DNA of 64,000 bases from Locusta migratoria (lineage: Eukaryota > Arthropoda > Insecta > Orthoptera > Acrididae): contig CM048746.1 of assembly GCA_026315105.1 (NCBI GenBank), positions 644,430,898-644,494,897 on the forward strand, written 5' to 3'. Within the stretch, counting starts at the first letter, position 1; each line of letters begins with the position of its first letter. Positions 1-10,403 of the stretch are shown here, one piece after another. A model generated the notes under the pieces. That model was not told the DNA's origin and made no database searches. It saw nothing but the letters and a program-made list of their open reading frames with translations. Both the position numbers and the translations under genes were made by a program.

Positions 1-283
1 GATGAGAAACGGCCGACAATAAAGCCGCCGCCCCCGCCACTGCCGCACACCGCCCATTACGGCCGCCGCGCCGCCTGCCCGTCTAATTTTCGAATTGCCG
101 CCGCCGCCACCGCCGCGATGGAGTCGAGTGTGCGGGCTCCTAAGTACGTGCCGGCGAGATCCCTGGCCGCCTTTATGGCCCCGGAGTGGCCTGTTGGGCT
201 GCCCCCGCGTGTCCAGACGTCAGCCGCCTACCGCCATCTGGACCTACAGACACACCTCCCATCCACTCGAAGTGCGCCTAGCC
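1..283. other. CpG-rich non-repeat block
   Basis: This stretch is dense in CpG and GCC/GCG runs. Its open frames are short, overlap on both strands and match no family I recognise. Similar blocks recur through the window. The block stops at the target duplication of the next MITE and seems to continue on its far side (from 719), so the MITE probably landed inside it. It could be a host regulatory island or an untranslated exon; I see no coding signal. Confidence 0.5.
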
Positions 284-710
284 AACGCCCCGTAGATACA
301 AGGCCTGTGCGCTGCCTGCCAACAGTAGTCATAACACAAGAAAACTATTTGTCTTACGTAGCGATGTAATGACTTTGCGAATACGACAGGTTGCACAGTG
401 TGTTTCACAATGTTCTTAAAGTTATTTATGTTATTCACAGACAAATTTGTTTAGGTATAAGATATTTATGAAATATTCGTATTATAGCTTACCGATTTGG
501 AATCGGACAATTCATATTAAGCATTTTGTCTCATATGAGCAAAGATTTGCACGAAGAATTACATAAATAACATTAAGAACATTCTGAAATACTGTGTGCA
601 ACCTGTAAGTATTCCCAAACTCAGTACAACGCTACACAAGCCAAATAGTTTGCTTGTGTTATGACTACTCTTGGGAGGCAGCGCACAGGACTTGTATCTA
701 GGGGGCGTCG
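284..710. mobile_element. Long-TIR MITE with 8-bp target duplication
   Basis: Both ends are near-perfect inverted copies about 150 bp long. The left end reads AACGCCCCGTAGATACAAG and the reverse complement of the right end reads CGACGCCCCCTAGATACAAG. Identical octamers GCCTAGCC flank it at 276-283 and 711-718. No transposase is encoded. An 8-bp duplication fits hAT-like transposition, but the long TIRs are unusual for hAT, so the superfamily is unassigned. Confidence 0.75.
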
Positions 711-1210
711 GCCTAGCCTACTGGCGGCACCACTTCTTGACATTGGATCCAGTGTCCTCAAGGATAGACTTGCGCATAATAACTCGCGATCGGCAGCACT
801 CACTTCGCTCTTTTAGTTCGTCCGCTCCCAGCGGCGTGGTCTGCGCGTGCAGGTAGAGGGGGAAGTTCCCCCACCTAGCTGCTTCATGTGCTTGCTGCTT
901 GAGCCGCTAACGACATCACGCAAACCAAAAGAAACAGTTTGTGGATTTCTCGCGTTTAAGTCTAGAGTTATCTCTATATCTTGGCATTATGGAATTCATT
1001 AGTCAGATATTGCAGAGTGTAGAACACATGAAATTAGAAATTTTGTAGCACTGCACTATGTGATCTAGCAGGCAGACGCTCACCTCGTAAGACTCATCAG
1101 CAGAAGGCAAACACGTGATTTTTAATTCTGCTACGCGCCCTCTCGCTATTTCCCGTCGGTCTTCGGAAAAGAATCCAACGAACTATGAAGCGAAATACGT
1201 ATGGCATAAT

Positions 1211-1291
1211 CGTCCGTTGCTCCTAGTTCGTCCGCTGCTCCTAGTTCGTCCGCTCCTTCTAGTTCGTCCGCTCCTTCTAGTTCGTCCGCTC
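1211..1291 (+). repeat. 18-bp minisatellite inside the TIR repeat
   Basis: Four and a half tandem units of the type cgtccgctgctcctagtt are visible. Copy 2 of the host repeat, near 30915-30950, has only about two units, so the array length varies between copies. Confidence 0.85.
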
Positions 1292-1552
1292 TTTTTTGTC
1301 TTTTGCTACCGCTACTAAAAGAGCTCTTTTTTATGACAGCTTTTTTATATAATGAATCAGTGTTACCAAAGCGTTTGCTTTTACCCGTATTTTTGGACAA
1401 TTTGACATCAAATACTTAGGCAAATAAACCAGTTATTTACACGAATGGGTGATACAATGGTATTCAACTACTATGCTTACAGAGTACTCGTAGTACTTTA
1501 TTTTTAAAATAGATTTCTTGCGGCAGTGAACTATGAAACTACAGCTGAGCTC

Positions 1553-1852
1553 AAAATTACTAAAAAAAATTCCGTGTGTAGTGTAGTGGATTTATTGTCG
1601 AAACTCAGCGTTTCGTCCCCGACTGCGGAGGACATTCTCAAGGGGGATCGTAGCACTTTCAATGTCCGATACATACCCTGGCTCGCTACTCAGTCAGGAC
1701 ATTGAAAGTGCTACGATCCCCCTTGAGAATGTCCTCCGCAGTCGGGGACTAAACGTTGGGTTTCGACAATAAATCCGCTAGATCATGGCATAATAGCCCG
1801 GAAATTTTTAGTAATTTTGACCATTCCGGCCGTGAAAGTTTACACTTTACAA
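1553..1852. mobile_element. Palindromic Penelope-derived mini-element
   Basis: A perfect 53-bp inverted repeat occupies 1615-1667 and 1697-1749, and weaker homology extends the arms to about 1587-1780. The outer motif AAAATTACTAAAAA recurs inverted near 1805-1820. A one-sided tail at 1820-1852 resembles the tail of the Penelope-like element at about 56850-56875 (shared ccgg.cgtgaaag). Identical 13-mers TACAGCTGAGCTC flank it at 1540-1552 and 1853-1865, and copy 2 of the host repeat has no insert here. Each arm carries a hammerhead-like core; the right arm has TAAAC in place of GAAAC. Confidence 0.75.
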
Positions 1853-2239
1853 TACAGCTGAGCTCTATCTCAGGTCGAAATGAAGGTAATTGGCAGAAGG
1901 GAATCTCGCGATTCTGCGCGCTCTCGCCTCCTCTCGCTTTTACCCGTCAGTCTTCGGAAAAGAAGCGGACGAACTAAGAGGCGAGGGATCTGCGAACTAG
2001 TTCACGTAGTTCGCCTGTGGGAGCGCTCTTCCGAACTAGTTCTTTCGCGAATTACACAAGACTACTCGAGAGTACTTTCTTGACAGTATCATTCGTCTCG
2101 AAACTACTTTCTCGTTCTCTCCACGTGCGGCGCCGAACAAGTCACGCAACATATCGCTTCCTACACTGCTGATGATGAAGTGTGGTATTTTTGGCCGTTA
2201 GACCCAGCTGTTGGTAGGAAGTTGACCGTTAGATCCAGC

Positions 2240-2775
2240 TGTTGGTAGAAGCCGACCTTGGGGAAGATCAATTTGGATTCAGGAGAAATGTAGGAACTCG
2301 GGAGGTAATCCTGATTTTACGGTTTATCTTAGAAGATAGATTAAGGAAAGGCAAACCTACATTTCTAGCTTTTGAAGATTTGGGGAAAGCTTTCGATAAT
2401 GTTAATTGGAATACACTCTTCCAGATCTTGAAATCAGCTGGAGTAAAATATAGGGAACAGAAGGTTATTTACAACTTGTACAAAAACCAGACAGCAGTTA
2501 TCAGAGTTCAAGGGCATGAAAGAGATGCAGACGTTGGGAATGGCATAAGACAGGGTTGTAGCCTTTCTCCAATGCAGTTTGTGCATTGAGCAAGCTATAA
2601 AGGAAAGCAATGAGAAATTTGGAGAAGGAATTAAAGTTCAGAGTCAGGAATTAAAAACCTTGCGTTTTGCCGATGACATTCTAATTCCGTCAAAGACAGC
2701 AAAGGAATTGGAGGAGCAATTGAACGGGATGGACAGTGTGTTGGAAGGAGCATATAAGATGAACATTAACAACAC
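2240..2775 (+). mobile_element. RTE-clade LINE fragment (RT domain)
   Basis: Conceptual translation matches the RT core of the intact RTE at 13984-17037: EDQFGFRRNVGTRE, then KAFDNVNW, then GIRQGCSLSP, then LRFADDILI. A deletion just after QGCSLSPM (near 2575) shifts the frame, so the segment reads as two pieces, 2242-2589 and 2579 onward. Both ends are truncated. A short duplicated phrase (agctgttggtag) precedes it. It is a dead relic. Confidence 0.9.
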
Positions 2776-3145
2776 TTTGGGATACTACAATAGCTGCAGT
2801 CATCTCCGATTATGTCTTCCATGGCATAGCTTCGGGGAATTGACGTTGTTGTTGTATTGCATTATGTGCTCACGACACTACCTGAACGCAACTCCTCGTG
2901 TAATTCGTTTGGTAGAGTGAACACAAATCAGCATCATCCCCTTCTGCAGCACCACACGGCTGCCGTAATGTTGCTGTCTCCACTCCGTAGAACGGACAGA
3001 AAGACGTCGAACCACTTTAGGTTGTTCTTCCGTTGTCAGCACTTCAGAACCTAGAAATCTCAACTGATATCCTAATTATTAATTGATTGATATAATTAAT
3101 TGATGCCCCAATTGTTTTGACCAGTATATGTCTGATAGACAAGTG
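2776..3145. other. No recognised feature
   Basis: AT-balanced sequence with no recognised domain, inverted repeat or match to other repeats in the window. Confidence 0.4.
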
Positions 3146-3282
3146 TACTGTGCTGCGAATACATAGAAAGAAAGAGCCTGTATCATTTAGTTACACTATA
3201 GGTCAGTAACTGGAAGCATTTAATTCCATAAATTATCTGGGAGTAGGCATTAGGAGTGATTTAAAATGGAACGACCACATAA
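3146..3282 (+). mobile_element. Non-LTR LINE fragment (RT C-terminal)
   Basis: With one frame change, translation gives CTVLRIHRKKEPVSFSY then NYLGVGIRSDLKWNDHI. This is the conserved segment after the YADD box in Jockey/CR1-type reverse transcriptases. It ends in an A-rich run next to a SINE. Confidence 0.6.
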
Positions 3283-3303
3283 AAAAAAAATTAAAAAAAA
3301 AAA

Positions 3304-3499
3304 AACGTTCAAACGTTTGTAGAACTTATGGGACTTAACTACGGGATCATCAGTCTCTAAGCTTTCAAACTACTTATGAACTACCTTATACTAAAGACGA
3401 CAGAAACACCCATCCCCGAGGGGGGATTCGAACCCCGAGCATAGTGGTAGTGCAGACCGTGACTGGAGCGCCTCAGTCCCCTCGGCCACCGCGGCCGGC
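3304..3499 (-). mobile_element. SINE type A
   Basis: tRNA-derived SINE in reverse orientation. The head carries an A-box-like TGGCCGAGG and a B-box-like GATTCGAACCCC (reverse strand). The tail is the window-wide one, ending in caaacgtttg next to an A-run. It sits between a LINE scrap and a mariner fragment. Confidence 0.85.
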
Positions 3500-3985
3500 A
3501 GTAATGATTCTGTCCAAGACGTTGTCCCCTTCGTTACCATATCGATCCAAACGTTTTTTTGCAGATGTCGAGGCGCGTTTGCTTATGCAACTATATCAGT
3601 TGTTTTGGGACCCATCTTGCACAAACTTTACGAAACCCAGGTCTGTTGTGAATAATTTCGTAGGCAGAACCATGACTAATATGAAGACGATGAGCCACCT
3701 TATCAATAGCTAATCGTCTGTCTAAGAGAATCATTTCACGTGATCTCTCAATGGTTTTTTTCATTTGTGGCGGTAAACGGTCGTCCGGCTCCTTCATCGT
3801 GCTTAACATTCGTGCGACCGTTTCGGAATTTTTCAATCTACTCGTACACACGTCGTTGTGGCAAAACACTGCTACCGTATTGTATTGAAAGTCTTCTGAG
3901 AATTTCGGCCCCTGATACACCTTCCGCCCACAAAAAAACGTATCACTGAACGTTGCTCTTCTTTGGTGCAAATAGGCAGCCAAGC
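3500..3985 (-). pseudogene. Mariner transposase N-terminal fragment
   Basis: Reading the minus strand across frameshifts gives FLWAEGVSGAEILRRL, then VYEWIEKFRNGRTNV, then IDKVAHRLHISHGSAYEII, then CARWVPKQL. These are the two helix-turn-helix regions and the WVPKQL linker of mariner transposases. The DDE catalytic part is missing because the SINE at 3304-3499 and an unrelated LINE scrap follow. It is non-functional. Confidence 0.85.
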
Positions 3986-4189
3986 AGCCAAGATTAACAG
4001 CACGGCAGCGACAACGAAACTAACGTAGCAGCTTGAAAATTGCAAAGATATAACAACAAATAAACGAAGCATGCGTCGCCAATGTAAAACGACAGTACTA
4101 CCAACATAAACAAAAATATAACTAAATCGCGGATAATAATTGATTTACCCTCGTAGATGTAGAGAGCTCTGGTTGCTCGGGCTAAGAAA

Positions 4190-4605
4190 ATGTGCATACT
4201 TGCAGCGCGACGGCCGGTTTTGGGGAGCAAGGTGGTGGGTTGATGCGCAGAGGTAGGTAAAAGTTTGTGGGCGGATTCGGCGAGCAGGTGGAAGTTGGCG
4301 AGAGCGGGCAATGAAGATTAATCGCGCGCCCCGCTAGCGGGCCGTGATGTATGGCCGCGGATTGATAGCGCGCCTTTGTGCGCTAATAGAGGCGAGGCGG
4401 GCGGGCGTCCGTCTGCGAGTGTTTTGCGCCAGCCTTTGTCTGGCCGCGTGTTTTCCGCGTGTCAGCCGCCGAGTCGCCACACTCCCGGCCGGAGCGGCCG
4501 CAAAAACCCGGCCGGCCAGCGCTGCCGATTAATCATTGCCCGCCGTGTGTGCACCGCCGATGCTCACGTCCCGCCTCCGCCACTTGCACGTTCATCCGTA
4601 TTTAC
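4190..4605. other. CpG-rich non-repeat block
   Basis: Dense CpG with motifs such as gcgcgccccgctagcg. Interspersed ATTAAT motifs resemble homeodomain core sites. No coding family is recognised in the overlapping short frames. Confidence 0.5.
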
Positions 4606-4755
4606 GTCAAATGTTCAAATATTTCTTAAGCTTAAGGGACTTAACTGCGGGATCATCAGTCCCTAAACTTACAAACTACTTATGAAATACCTTATACGAG
4701 GCGCGTCCAGAAAGTAAGTTCCGTTTCGTAATAAAATGAAATTGTACACAGATAC

Positions 4756-5211
4756 CTTTGTGTCCCAGCCTCTTCGCCGCTTTTGTGTCTCGTTTCCGTC
4801 GTAGGTGTCGGTGGTCGAGTAGAATGAGACCGGCACAGGTAGGAGGTGAGCAGCCAGTGGGACAGCAGAAACTAGAAACTCTAGAGTAAATTAGAACGAG
4901 ATATATATTGCACAGAATTTATACAATACTTAACTTTTACACAGCTCAGTACTGCAGAATGCTGATACATAGTTGAGCTAGAGGCCTGCCTAGTGCCTAT
5001 CCGATAGCAAAGTCTTCACTGGTGCCTATCTGATTCCGAAGTGTTAACTGGTTCCTATCTCAGTCCCAAGTGAACGATGTCGTTCAGTGGTAACCACGAG
5101 CGGAGTTGTAGCAGAGGGCGCTCGTGGCTGACGTCGTAAGAACGCCGCGCCGTGCGTGCATGGCGGCGCGCGGCGAAAGTAGATGGCGCGCACTTTGGAC
5201 TTGTGCGACAC
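4756..5211. mobile_element. LTR-like insertion in the mariner
   Basis: This segment is absent from the homologous mariner at 59258. The same 9-mer CACAGATAC stands at 4747-4755 and 5212-5220, and the join restores the mariner sequence. Inside, tgtgtccc...gtgcgaca gives TG...CA-like ends, and the phrase agatatatatt...caatact resembles the solo LTR at 35132-35630. A solo LTR is possible, but a 9-bp duplication is longer than the usual 4-6 bp, so the class is uncertain. Confidence 0.5.
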
Positions 5212-5352
5212 CACAGATACAAAAGAAATTTTTATTGCACAAAATTCTACAACTCTTAAAACTACTTTTCCACATAACTGCCGAAATTTTGTCGGCACTT
5301 GTCATAGCGTGCCACAAGCTTTTCCACGCATCTTTCACAGAAGGTTGCCGCC

Positions 5353-5456
5353 TCGGCACAAATATCCATGCCCGAGGGGGGATTCGAACCCCCGACCGTA
5401 ATGGCCGTGCTGACCGTGACTGGAGCGCCTTAGCCACCTCGGCCACCGCGGCCGGC
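5353..5456 (-). mobile_element. SINE type A head fragment
   Basis: Only the tRNA-like head is present (gggattcgaaccccc B-box on the reverse strand, then ccaccgcggccggc). It replaces about 20 bp of the mariner sequence seen at 59258, suggesting insertion with a small deletion. Confidence 0.8.
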
Positions 5457-6272
5457 AGCTCTTTATCATCGTTGTAGTGTTGACCACCAAGGACAGGTTT
5501 TAGGTGTAAGAAGAGATGAAAGTCGCTAGAAGAGACGTCCGAGCTGTATGGAGGATATCAAACAGGTCCCATTGAAATTTCCCTAAGAACTGTTTGGTCA
5601 CATTCGGTGTGTGAGGTCAGGCATTATCGTAAAAAAAAAAAATCTTTTGACAGTAATCCTCTTCTTACACCTAAAATTTGTCCTTGGTGGACAACACTTC
5701 AACGATGATGACGAGCTGAAAGAACATGTTACCACATGGTTGAAGACACAGGCGACAACATTCTACGAAAAAGGCACACAAAACCTTGTGCCATGCTATG
5801 ACAGTTGCCTACAAAATATCGGAAGCTATGTAGAAAAGTAGTTTAACAGTTGTAGATTTTTGTACAATCAATATTTTTTCTATATCTGTACCCGTTCGTT
5901 ATATATAACCAAACGCAACTTACTTTCTGGACGCGCCTCGTCCTAAAGACGACACAAACATCCATGCCGGAGGGGAATTCGAAACCTCGACGGGGAATGG
6001 CCTCGTGCATCGGAACATAGCGCTTCAATGTGCCTGGCTACTCTGCCGCGGCTTCGGAACAGATATTCCTCTTCCCATTGGCGTATTTCAGTACCACTGG
6101 CAGCTAATTCCCATTCATAGTATTCCTGGAAATTAAAATTCCGTGAAGAAAAGATTTCGCTACAGTGACAGTGCCTTTTCCTTAAATTTGAACAATTGCC
6201 ATCTCAATATACGTATGATATGCGTGACACCCCCCCGACCCCTATTTCGGCACATTACAAGACAATCTTATA

Positions 6273-7046
6273 CAGGGCGTTACAAAAAGGTACGGCCAAA
6301 CTGTCAGGAAACATTCCTCACACACAAAGAAAGAAAATATGTTATGTGGACATGTGTCCGGAAACGCTTAATTTCCATGATAGAGCTCATTTTATTACTT
6401 CTCTTCAAATCACATTAATCATGGAATGAAAACAGACAACAACAGATCGTACTAGCGACACTTCAAACACTTTGTTACAGGAAATGTTCAAAATGTCCTC
6501 CGTTAGCGAGGATACATGCATCCACCCTCCGTCGCATGGAATCCCTGATGCGCTGATGCAGCCCTGGAGAATGGCGTATTGTATCACAGCCGTCCACAAT
6601 ACGAGCACGAAGAGTCTGTACATTTGGTACCGAGGTTGCGTAGACAAGAGCTTTCAAATGCCCCCATAAGTGAAAGTCAAGTGGGTTGCATTGACTGCAA
6701 AACCACGTTCTTGATGAACACTAACCAGTTGATGCTACGTACTGATGTTAGTACTGTAGATCAATGAGTCGTATGTTAACACAAGCACTGAAGTCAACTT
6801 TACTTTCCTTCAATTGGGCCAACTGGCGGTGAATCGAGGTCGTACAGTACATACTAACGAAATAATTGGGTATTTTGACAATTGTCTGCACGAATTATTT
6901 CAATTTACATTTAAAGAGAAATTCTAAAATGAGCTCCAAGATGGAAATTAAGCGTTTCCGGACACATGTCCACATAACATATTTTCTTTCTTTGTGTGTG
7001 AGGAATGTTTCCTGAAACTTTGGCCGTACGTTTTTGTAACACCCTG
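6273..7046 (-). mobile_element. Internally deleted Tc1/mariner-like element 1
   Basis: The termini read CAGGGCGTTACAAAAAGGTA and its inverse (...ttgtaacaccctg), flanked by TA. More than 100 bp at each end is inverted homologous sequence. On the minus strand 6475-6657 encodes the transposase tail (MKALVYATSVPNVQ..., ending NGGHFEHFL). The middle of the transposase, including the catalytic aspartates, is deleted. Same family as 8315-9448 and 58471-59249. Confidence 0.85.
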
Positions 7047-7055
7047 TATATTATT

Positions 7056-7860
7056 AGGGTGGTTCGGAAACTAAGTTACGGTTCGTAATCAAGAATCGAG
7101 TACAGATAAAGAAAGCAATTTATTCCACAAAAATCTATTCACACCACTCGTGCTTTTCAACATAGCGTACATGATTTACCAGACATTTCTCAAAGCTTGG
7201 TATGTGTTCCTTCTGCATCAACTGTTGCCAGCCACGTTGGCACGTGTTCTCTTCACTGTTGTTGAATCGCTTATGACCACGCTTATCAGATGTCAGACGA
7301 GATGAAAAACGCTAGGAGATGGACGGAAACTGAATAGAGGTTAGCCAGAAACATCCCAGACAGAGTTCGAAATGAGTTGTCGTGTAACATTCGCAGTTTG
7401 TGGTCGGGCGTTGTCGTGAATGAAAATCTCATCTTTTGAAATAATACTTATGCCCGGCGTAGTTTTTTAAGCATGGCGCAACAAACATTTTAACTGATTG
7501 CATCACCTGATGGTAAAAAATCATTAGGTGAAGTGCGTAGTCTGCCCAAAACCACTGGGCACAGAAACTTTCGGGATGTCAAGACTCTCTTGTGTTTAAC
7601 CTTTCGTGACGACGAAGTGTTCCCCCTCTCCGTCGATTGACGTTTTGCTTCATCACTGGATGCATATTACTTGGTTTGACGTTTTAAAAACACGAACCGA
7701 ACTTCTCATTTCACACGCGGCGGCATTTTCGATCAGCGATGCAATTATAAACAGTAACTACCAACGAGAGAAACTTAGAGCGAGCTGGAAATGGTGTCAT
7801 TTCGTTCAGCTTGAAACAATTGTACTATTTCCAATAGACATTTATTTATGAAATGGAAAT
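7056..7860 (-). pseudogene. Mariner transposase relic (second family)
   Basis: The left terminus AGGGTGGTTCGGAAACTAAG is preceded by TA. On the minus strand, the segment near 7350-7440 translates as IFIHDNARPQTANVTRQL, the catalytic second-aspartate block of mariner transposases (consensus HDNARPH). It continues as SNSVWDVSG before a stop. Upstream coding is broken by stops and the right terminus is not visible. Only 9 bp separate it from the preceding element. Confidence 0.75.
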
Positions 7861-8312
7861 TTCCATATATCTTAGTTAATTCAGGGTGTAGAAACCATTC
7901 AACGGCGGTAATTGAATATTTGTGCCGGTCCAGGACTCAAATCCGAATTTACTGCATCGTACCAGCGGTCGCCAGAACCGTTCGTTTATCTGGACACTTT
8001 TGCTGTTCTGACAAATTCTAAATCTACTGTACTCGACTATTGCAGTGTCTTCCTCTAGCTCGCAGCTTAGCCTTTAGCCCCTGAAGGAGAATTCAGGACT
8101 GTTTCTTTCAAAACTCGCTTCATGCAACAAGAAAAAATTTAACAGGAATCTTATTGATTTACGTATCCAACAAGCAAGGTTTTCATGGCAAGTTGTTTAC
8201 AATTAGGAAAGCACGTACACTTGGGTGTGTTTTACGGCAGTCTCTGTGCGTATATTAAAGTGCTGAAACAAGACTAGTCACGCCTCCCATAAATTCTCCA
8301 ACAGTTGTTATC
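7861..8312. other. No recognised feature
   Basis: Moderately AT-rich DNA. I see no domain, inverted repeat or match to other repeats in the window. Confidence 0.35.
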
Positions 8313-8314
8313 TA

Positions 8315-9448
8315 CAGGGTGTCACAAAAAGGTACGGCCAAACTTTCAGGAAACATTCCTCACACACAAAGAAAGAAAATATGTTATGTGGACGTGTGTC
8401 CGGAAACGCTTAATTTCCATGTTAGAGCTTATTTTAGTACTTCTCTTTAAATGTAAATTGAAATAATTCGTGCAGACAACTGTCAAAATACCCAATCGTT
8501 TCGTTAGTATGTACTGTACTTCCTCGATTCACCGCCAGTTGGCCCAATTGAAGGAAGGTTGAAATCAAATGTTTGCAGATCTATTGGACCAAACTGCGTG
8601 GTCATCAGTCCGTAGCTTACAGACTACTTAAACCTAGGTAAACTAACCTAAGGACAAACACACACACCCATGCCCCAGGGAGGACTCGAACCTCCACGGC
8701 GAGCAACCGCGCGCTCCGCAACGAGACGCTTTAGACCGCTCGGCTTGAAGGAAGGTAAAGTTGACTTCAAGGCTTGTGTTGACGTGCGACTCATTGCTCT
8801 ACAGTACTAGCATCAAGCACATCAGTACGTAGCATCAACTGGTTAGTGTTCATCACGAACGTGGCTTTGCAGTCAGTGCAATGTTTACAAATGCGGAGTT
8901 GGCAGATGCCCATTTGATATATGGATTATAACGGGGCAATAGCCGTGGCGCGGTACGTTTGTGTCGATACAGATTTCCAAAACGAAGGTGTCCCGACAGG
9001 AAGACGTCCGAAGCAATTGATCGGTCTCTTAGGGTGCACGGAACATTCCAGCCTATGACTCGCGACTGGGTAAGACCTAGAACGACGAGGACACCTGCAC
9101 TGGACGAGGCAGTTCTTCGTGCAGTTGATGATAACCCTAATGTGAGCCATTCTCCAGGGCTGCATCAGCACATCAGGGATTCCATGAGACGGAGGGTGGA
9201 TCCATGTATCCTCGCTAACGGAGGACATTTTGAACATTTCCTGTAACAAAGTGTTTGAAGTCACGCTGGTGCGTTCTGTTGCTGTGTGTTTCCATTCCAT
9301 GATTAATGTGATTTGAAGAGAAGTACTAAAATCAGCGCTAGCATGGAAATTAAGCGTTTCCGGACACATGTCCACATAACATATTTTCTTTCTTTGTGTG
9401 TGAGGAATGTTTCCTGAAAGTTTGGGCGTACATTTTTGTAACACCCTG
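8315..9448 (+). mobile_element. Internally deleted Tc1/mariner-like element 2
   Basis: Same termini as 6273-7046 (CAGGGTGTCAC...acaccctg), with TA at 8313-8314 and 9449-9450. The plus strand at 8959-9246 reads a helix-turn-helix-like N-terminal part (CRYRFPKRRCPDRKTSEAID) running directly into the last 30 residues (HSPGLHQHIRDSMRRR...FEHFL). The DDE catalytic core is deleted in frame. A SINE type B sits at 8559-8744. It is non-autonomous but retains both ends. Confidence 0.88.
8559..8744 (-). mobile_element. SINE type B
   Basis: tRNA-derived SINE with a B-box on the reverse strand (ggactcgaacctcc) and the phrase aaccgcgcgctccgc. The flanking duplication TTGAAGGAAGG occurs at 8548-8558 and 8745-8755. 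About 15 bp of the head (the usual ctccaccgcggc) is missing. Confidence 0.9.
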
Positions 9449-9696
9449 TATATACTGCTCACTACTTTCAGAGATTATGTAGATGTAGGAACTTGCAGCG
9501 TCTGTAGGAATGGTAAGGAAACGCATTATCTTCGTTACATTATTCATCTTTTCTGCACTCACATAGTTTTTACCGTCACGACAAAGAGACGAAATATAAG
9601 TGTAACACATAAATTAATCTGCAGTTTTCTCCTCTGCAGATTCCGCCTAACTTGAAGACCCTTTTATCATTTTCAGTTCGCCCACTACTCTGTACT

Positions 9697-9846
9697 TACC
9701 GAGCGAGGAGACCCAGTGGTAAGACACTGCACTCGAATTCGCGGGGAAGGTTGTTGAAAGCCATCTCCAGCCATCCTGATTTAGATTTTCCCCAAAACGT
9801 TGCAAGGAAAGGCTGGGAACGTAAAGTGCTAGGGTGTCATTCTAAG
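9697..9846 (+). mobile_element. SINE type D (tRNA-derived, 'catcctgattta' class)
   Basis: The head taccgagcgagga...cagtggtaagacactg is tRNA-like. It is followed by the family's diagnostic gccatcctgatttagatttt. The 3' part diverges. Related to 11955-12165. Confidence 0.7.
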
Positions 9847-10172
9847 TTGATTAAAATAGCTTTAGGGTCTTCAATTACAATTTCTTTCAGCAAGGTCGCT
9901 AAGAAACCGAGCTGACGTCTTTTTTTAATCCAGTCACAAACCAAAACACGTTTTTATATACTTTTTTTATATTTAGTGTTATGCAGTGACTTCACACAGA
10001 GAAGCAATAGCTCTGCCACAACTCTTACACATACCAAAACTTTCATTCTACGACGACTACGGCACACATAAAACAACGAAACTGAAGTGTACAGTATTGG
10101 CGCCGTGTCCACAGACACACATGAAACCAGTTGCGCGCAATTCATTTCCTGAAACGAGTGTAGACTAGCCAT
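9847..10172. other. No recognised feature
   Basis: AT-rich, with no domain or repeat identified. Short overlapping open frames look random. Confidence 0.35.
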
Positions 10173-10400
10173 TATACGGTGACGCTAAGAGAAGTTTGCC
10201 ATTACGAAAAAATATTGATAAAATTTCATTAGAAGCTACATGTGAGGTACAATGTCCAAAGCCTTCCGCAAAATCTAGAAATGTAAAATCAACTTGAGAT
10301 CCCTTGTCGACAGCACTAGTCACTTCATGTGCATAACTTTTTTGAAGAACAATACTTTCTGAGCTACGTGTCTACTATGGGGCGATAGATAGTTCTAAAT
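10173..10400 (-). mobile_element. CR1/Jockey-type LINE RT fragment
   Basis: The minus strand translates as AVDKGSQVDFTFLDF...GFGHCTSHV, matching the first-aspartate RT block (VDKGSQIDS.FLDF.KAF) of the LINE copies at 17813 and 28645. It is about 85-90% similar by eye to 10815-10973 plus 11171-11250, so two copies lie in direct orientation about 650 bp apart. Confidence 0.75.
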
Positions 10401-10403
10401 GTA

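Larger units (their letters stand above)
765..2064 (+). mobile_element. Unclassified 1.3-kb TIR repeat, copy 1
   Basis: This is homologous along its length to 30246-31732, which lies in the opposite orientation. Imperfect terminal inverted repeats are visible: TAGACTTGCGCATAAT at the left, and TAGTCTTGTGTAATTCGCGA as the reverse complement of the right end. The ends share GAGCGCTC-like motifs and the phrase agttcgtccgctc. The 8-mers outside the ends (CTCAAGGA and CTCGAGAG) are only weakly similar. No transposase frame is visible. A 300-bp palindromic element sits inside at 1553-1852. It is probably a non-autonomous DNA transposon, perhaps hAT-like from the TAG ends. Confidence 0.65.
4697..5940. 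mobile_element. Palindromic mariner with two 3' ends
   Basis: Both termini read CGAGGCGCGTCCAGAAAGTA inward. Both flanks encode the same transposase C-terminus in opposite orientations: the plus strand gives FVLGGQHFNDDDELKEHV...GSYVEK (5611-5841), and the minus strand gives LKPVLGGQHYNDD...FGSYVEK. The halves meet near an A12 run at 5631-5642. No N-terminus or complete DDE core exists. The left half carries two insertions: an LTR-like segment (4756-5211) and a truncated SINE (5353-5456). The left flank is TA; the right flank is degraded. Confidence 0.8.
4608..6052 (-). mobile_element. SINE type A split by a mariner
   Basis: The 3' tail lies at 4608-4696 and the tRNA-like head at 5941-6052. 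The join reads cttata/tcctaaagacgac, matching the undisturbed tail of other copies. The 1244-bp mariner at 4697-5940 separates the two halves. Confidence 0.8.

Noticed and set aside
765..2064. Assigning the TIR repeat to hAT
   Set aside because: TAG-type ends are suggestive, but the flanking 8-mers do not match well in either copy, so the superfamily was left open.
4756..5211. Calling the insert a definite solo LTR
   Set aside because: The direct repeat is 9 bp and lies outside the TG/CA bases, which does not fit standard LTR integration.
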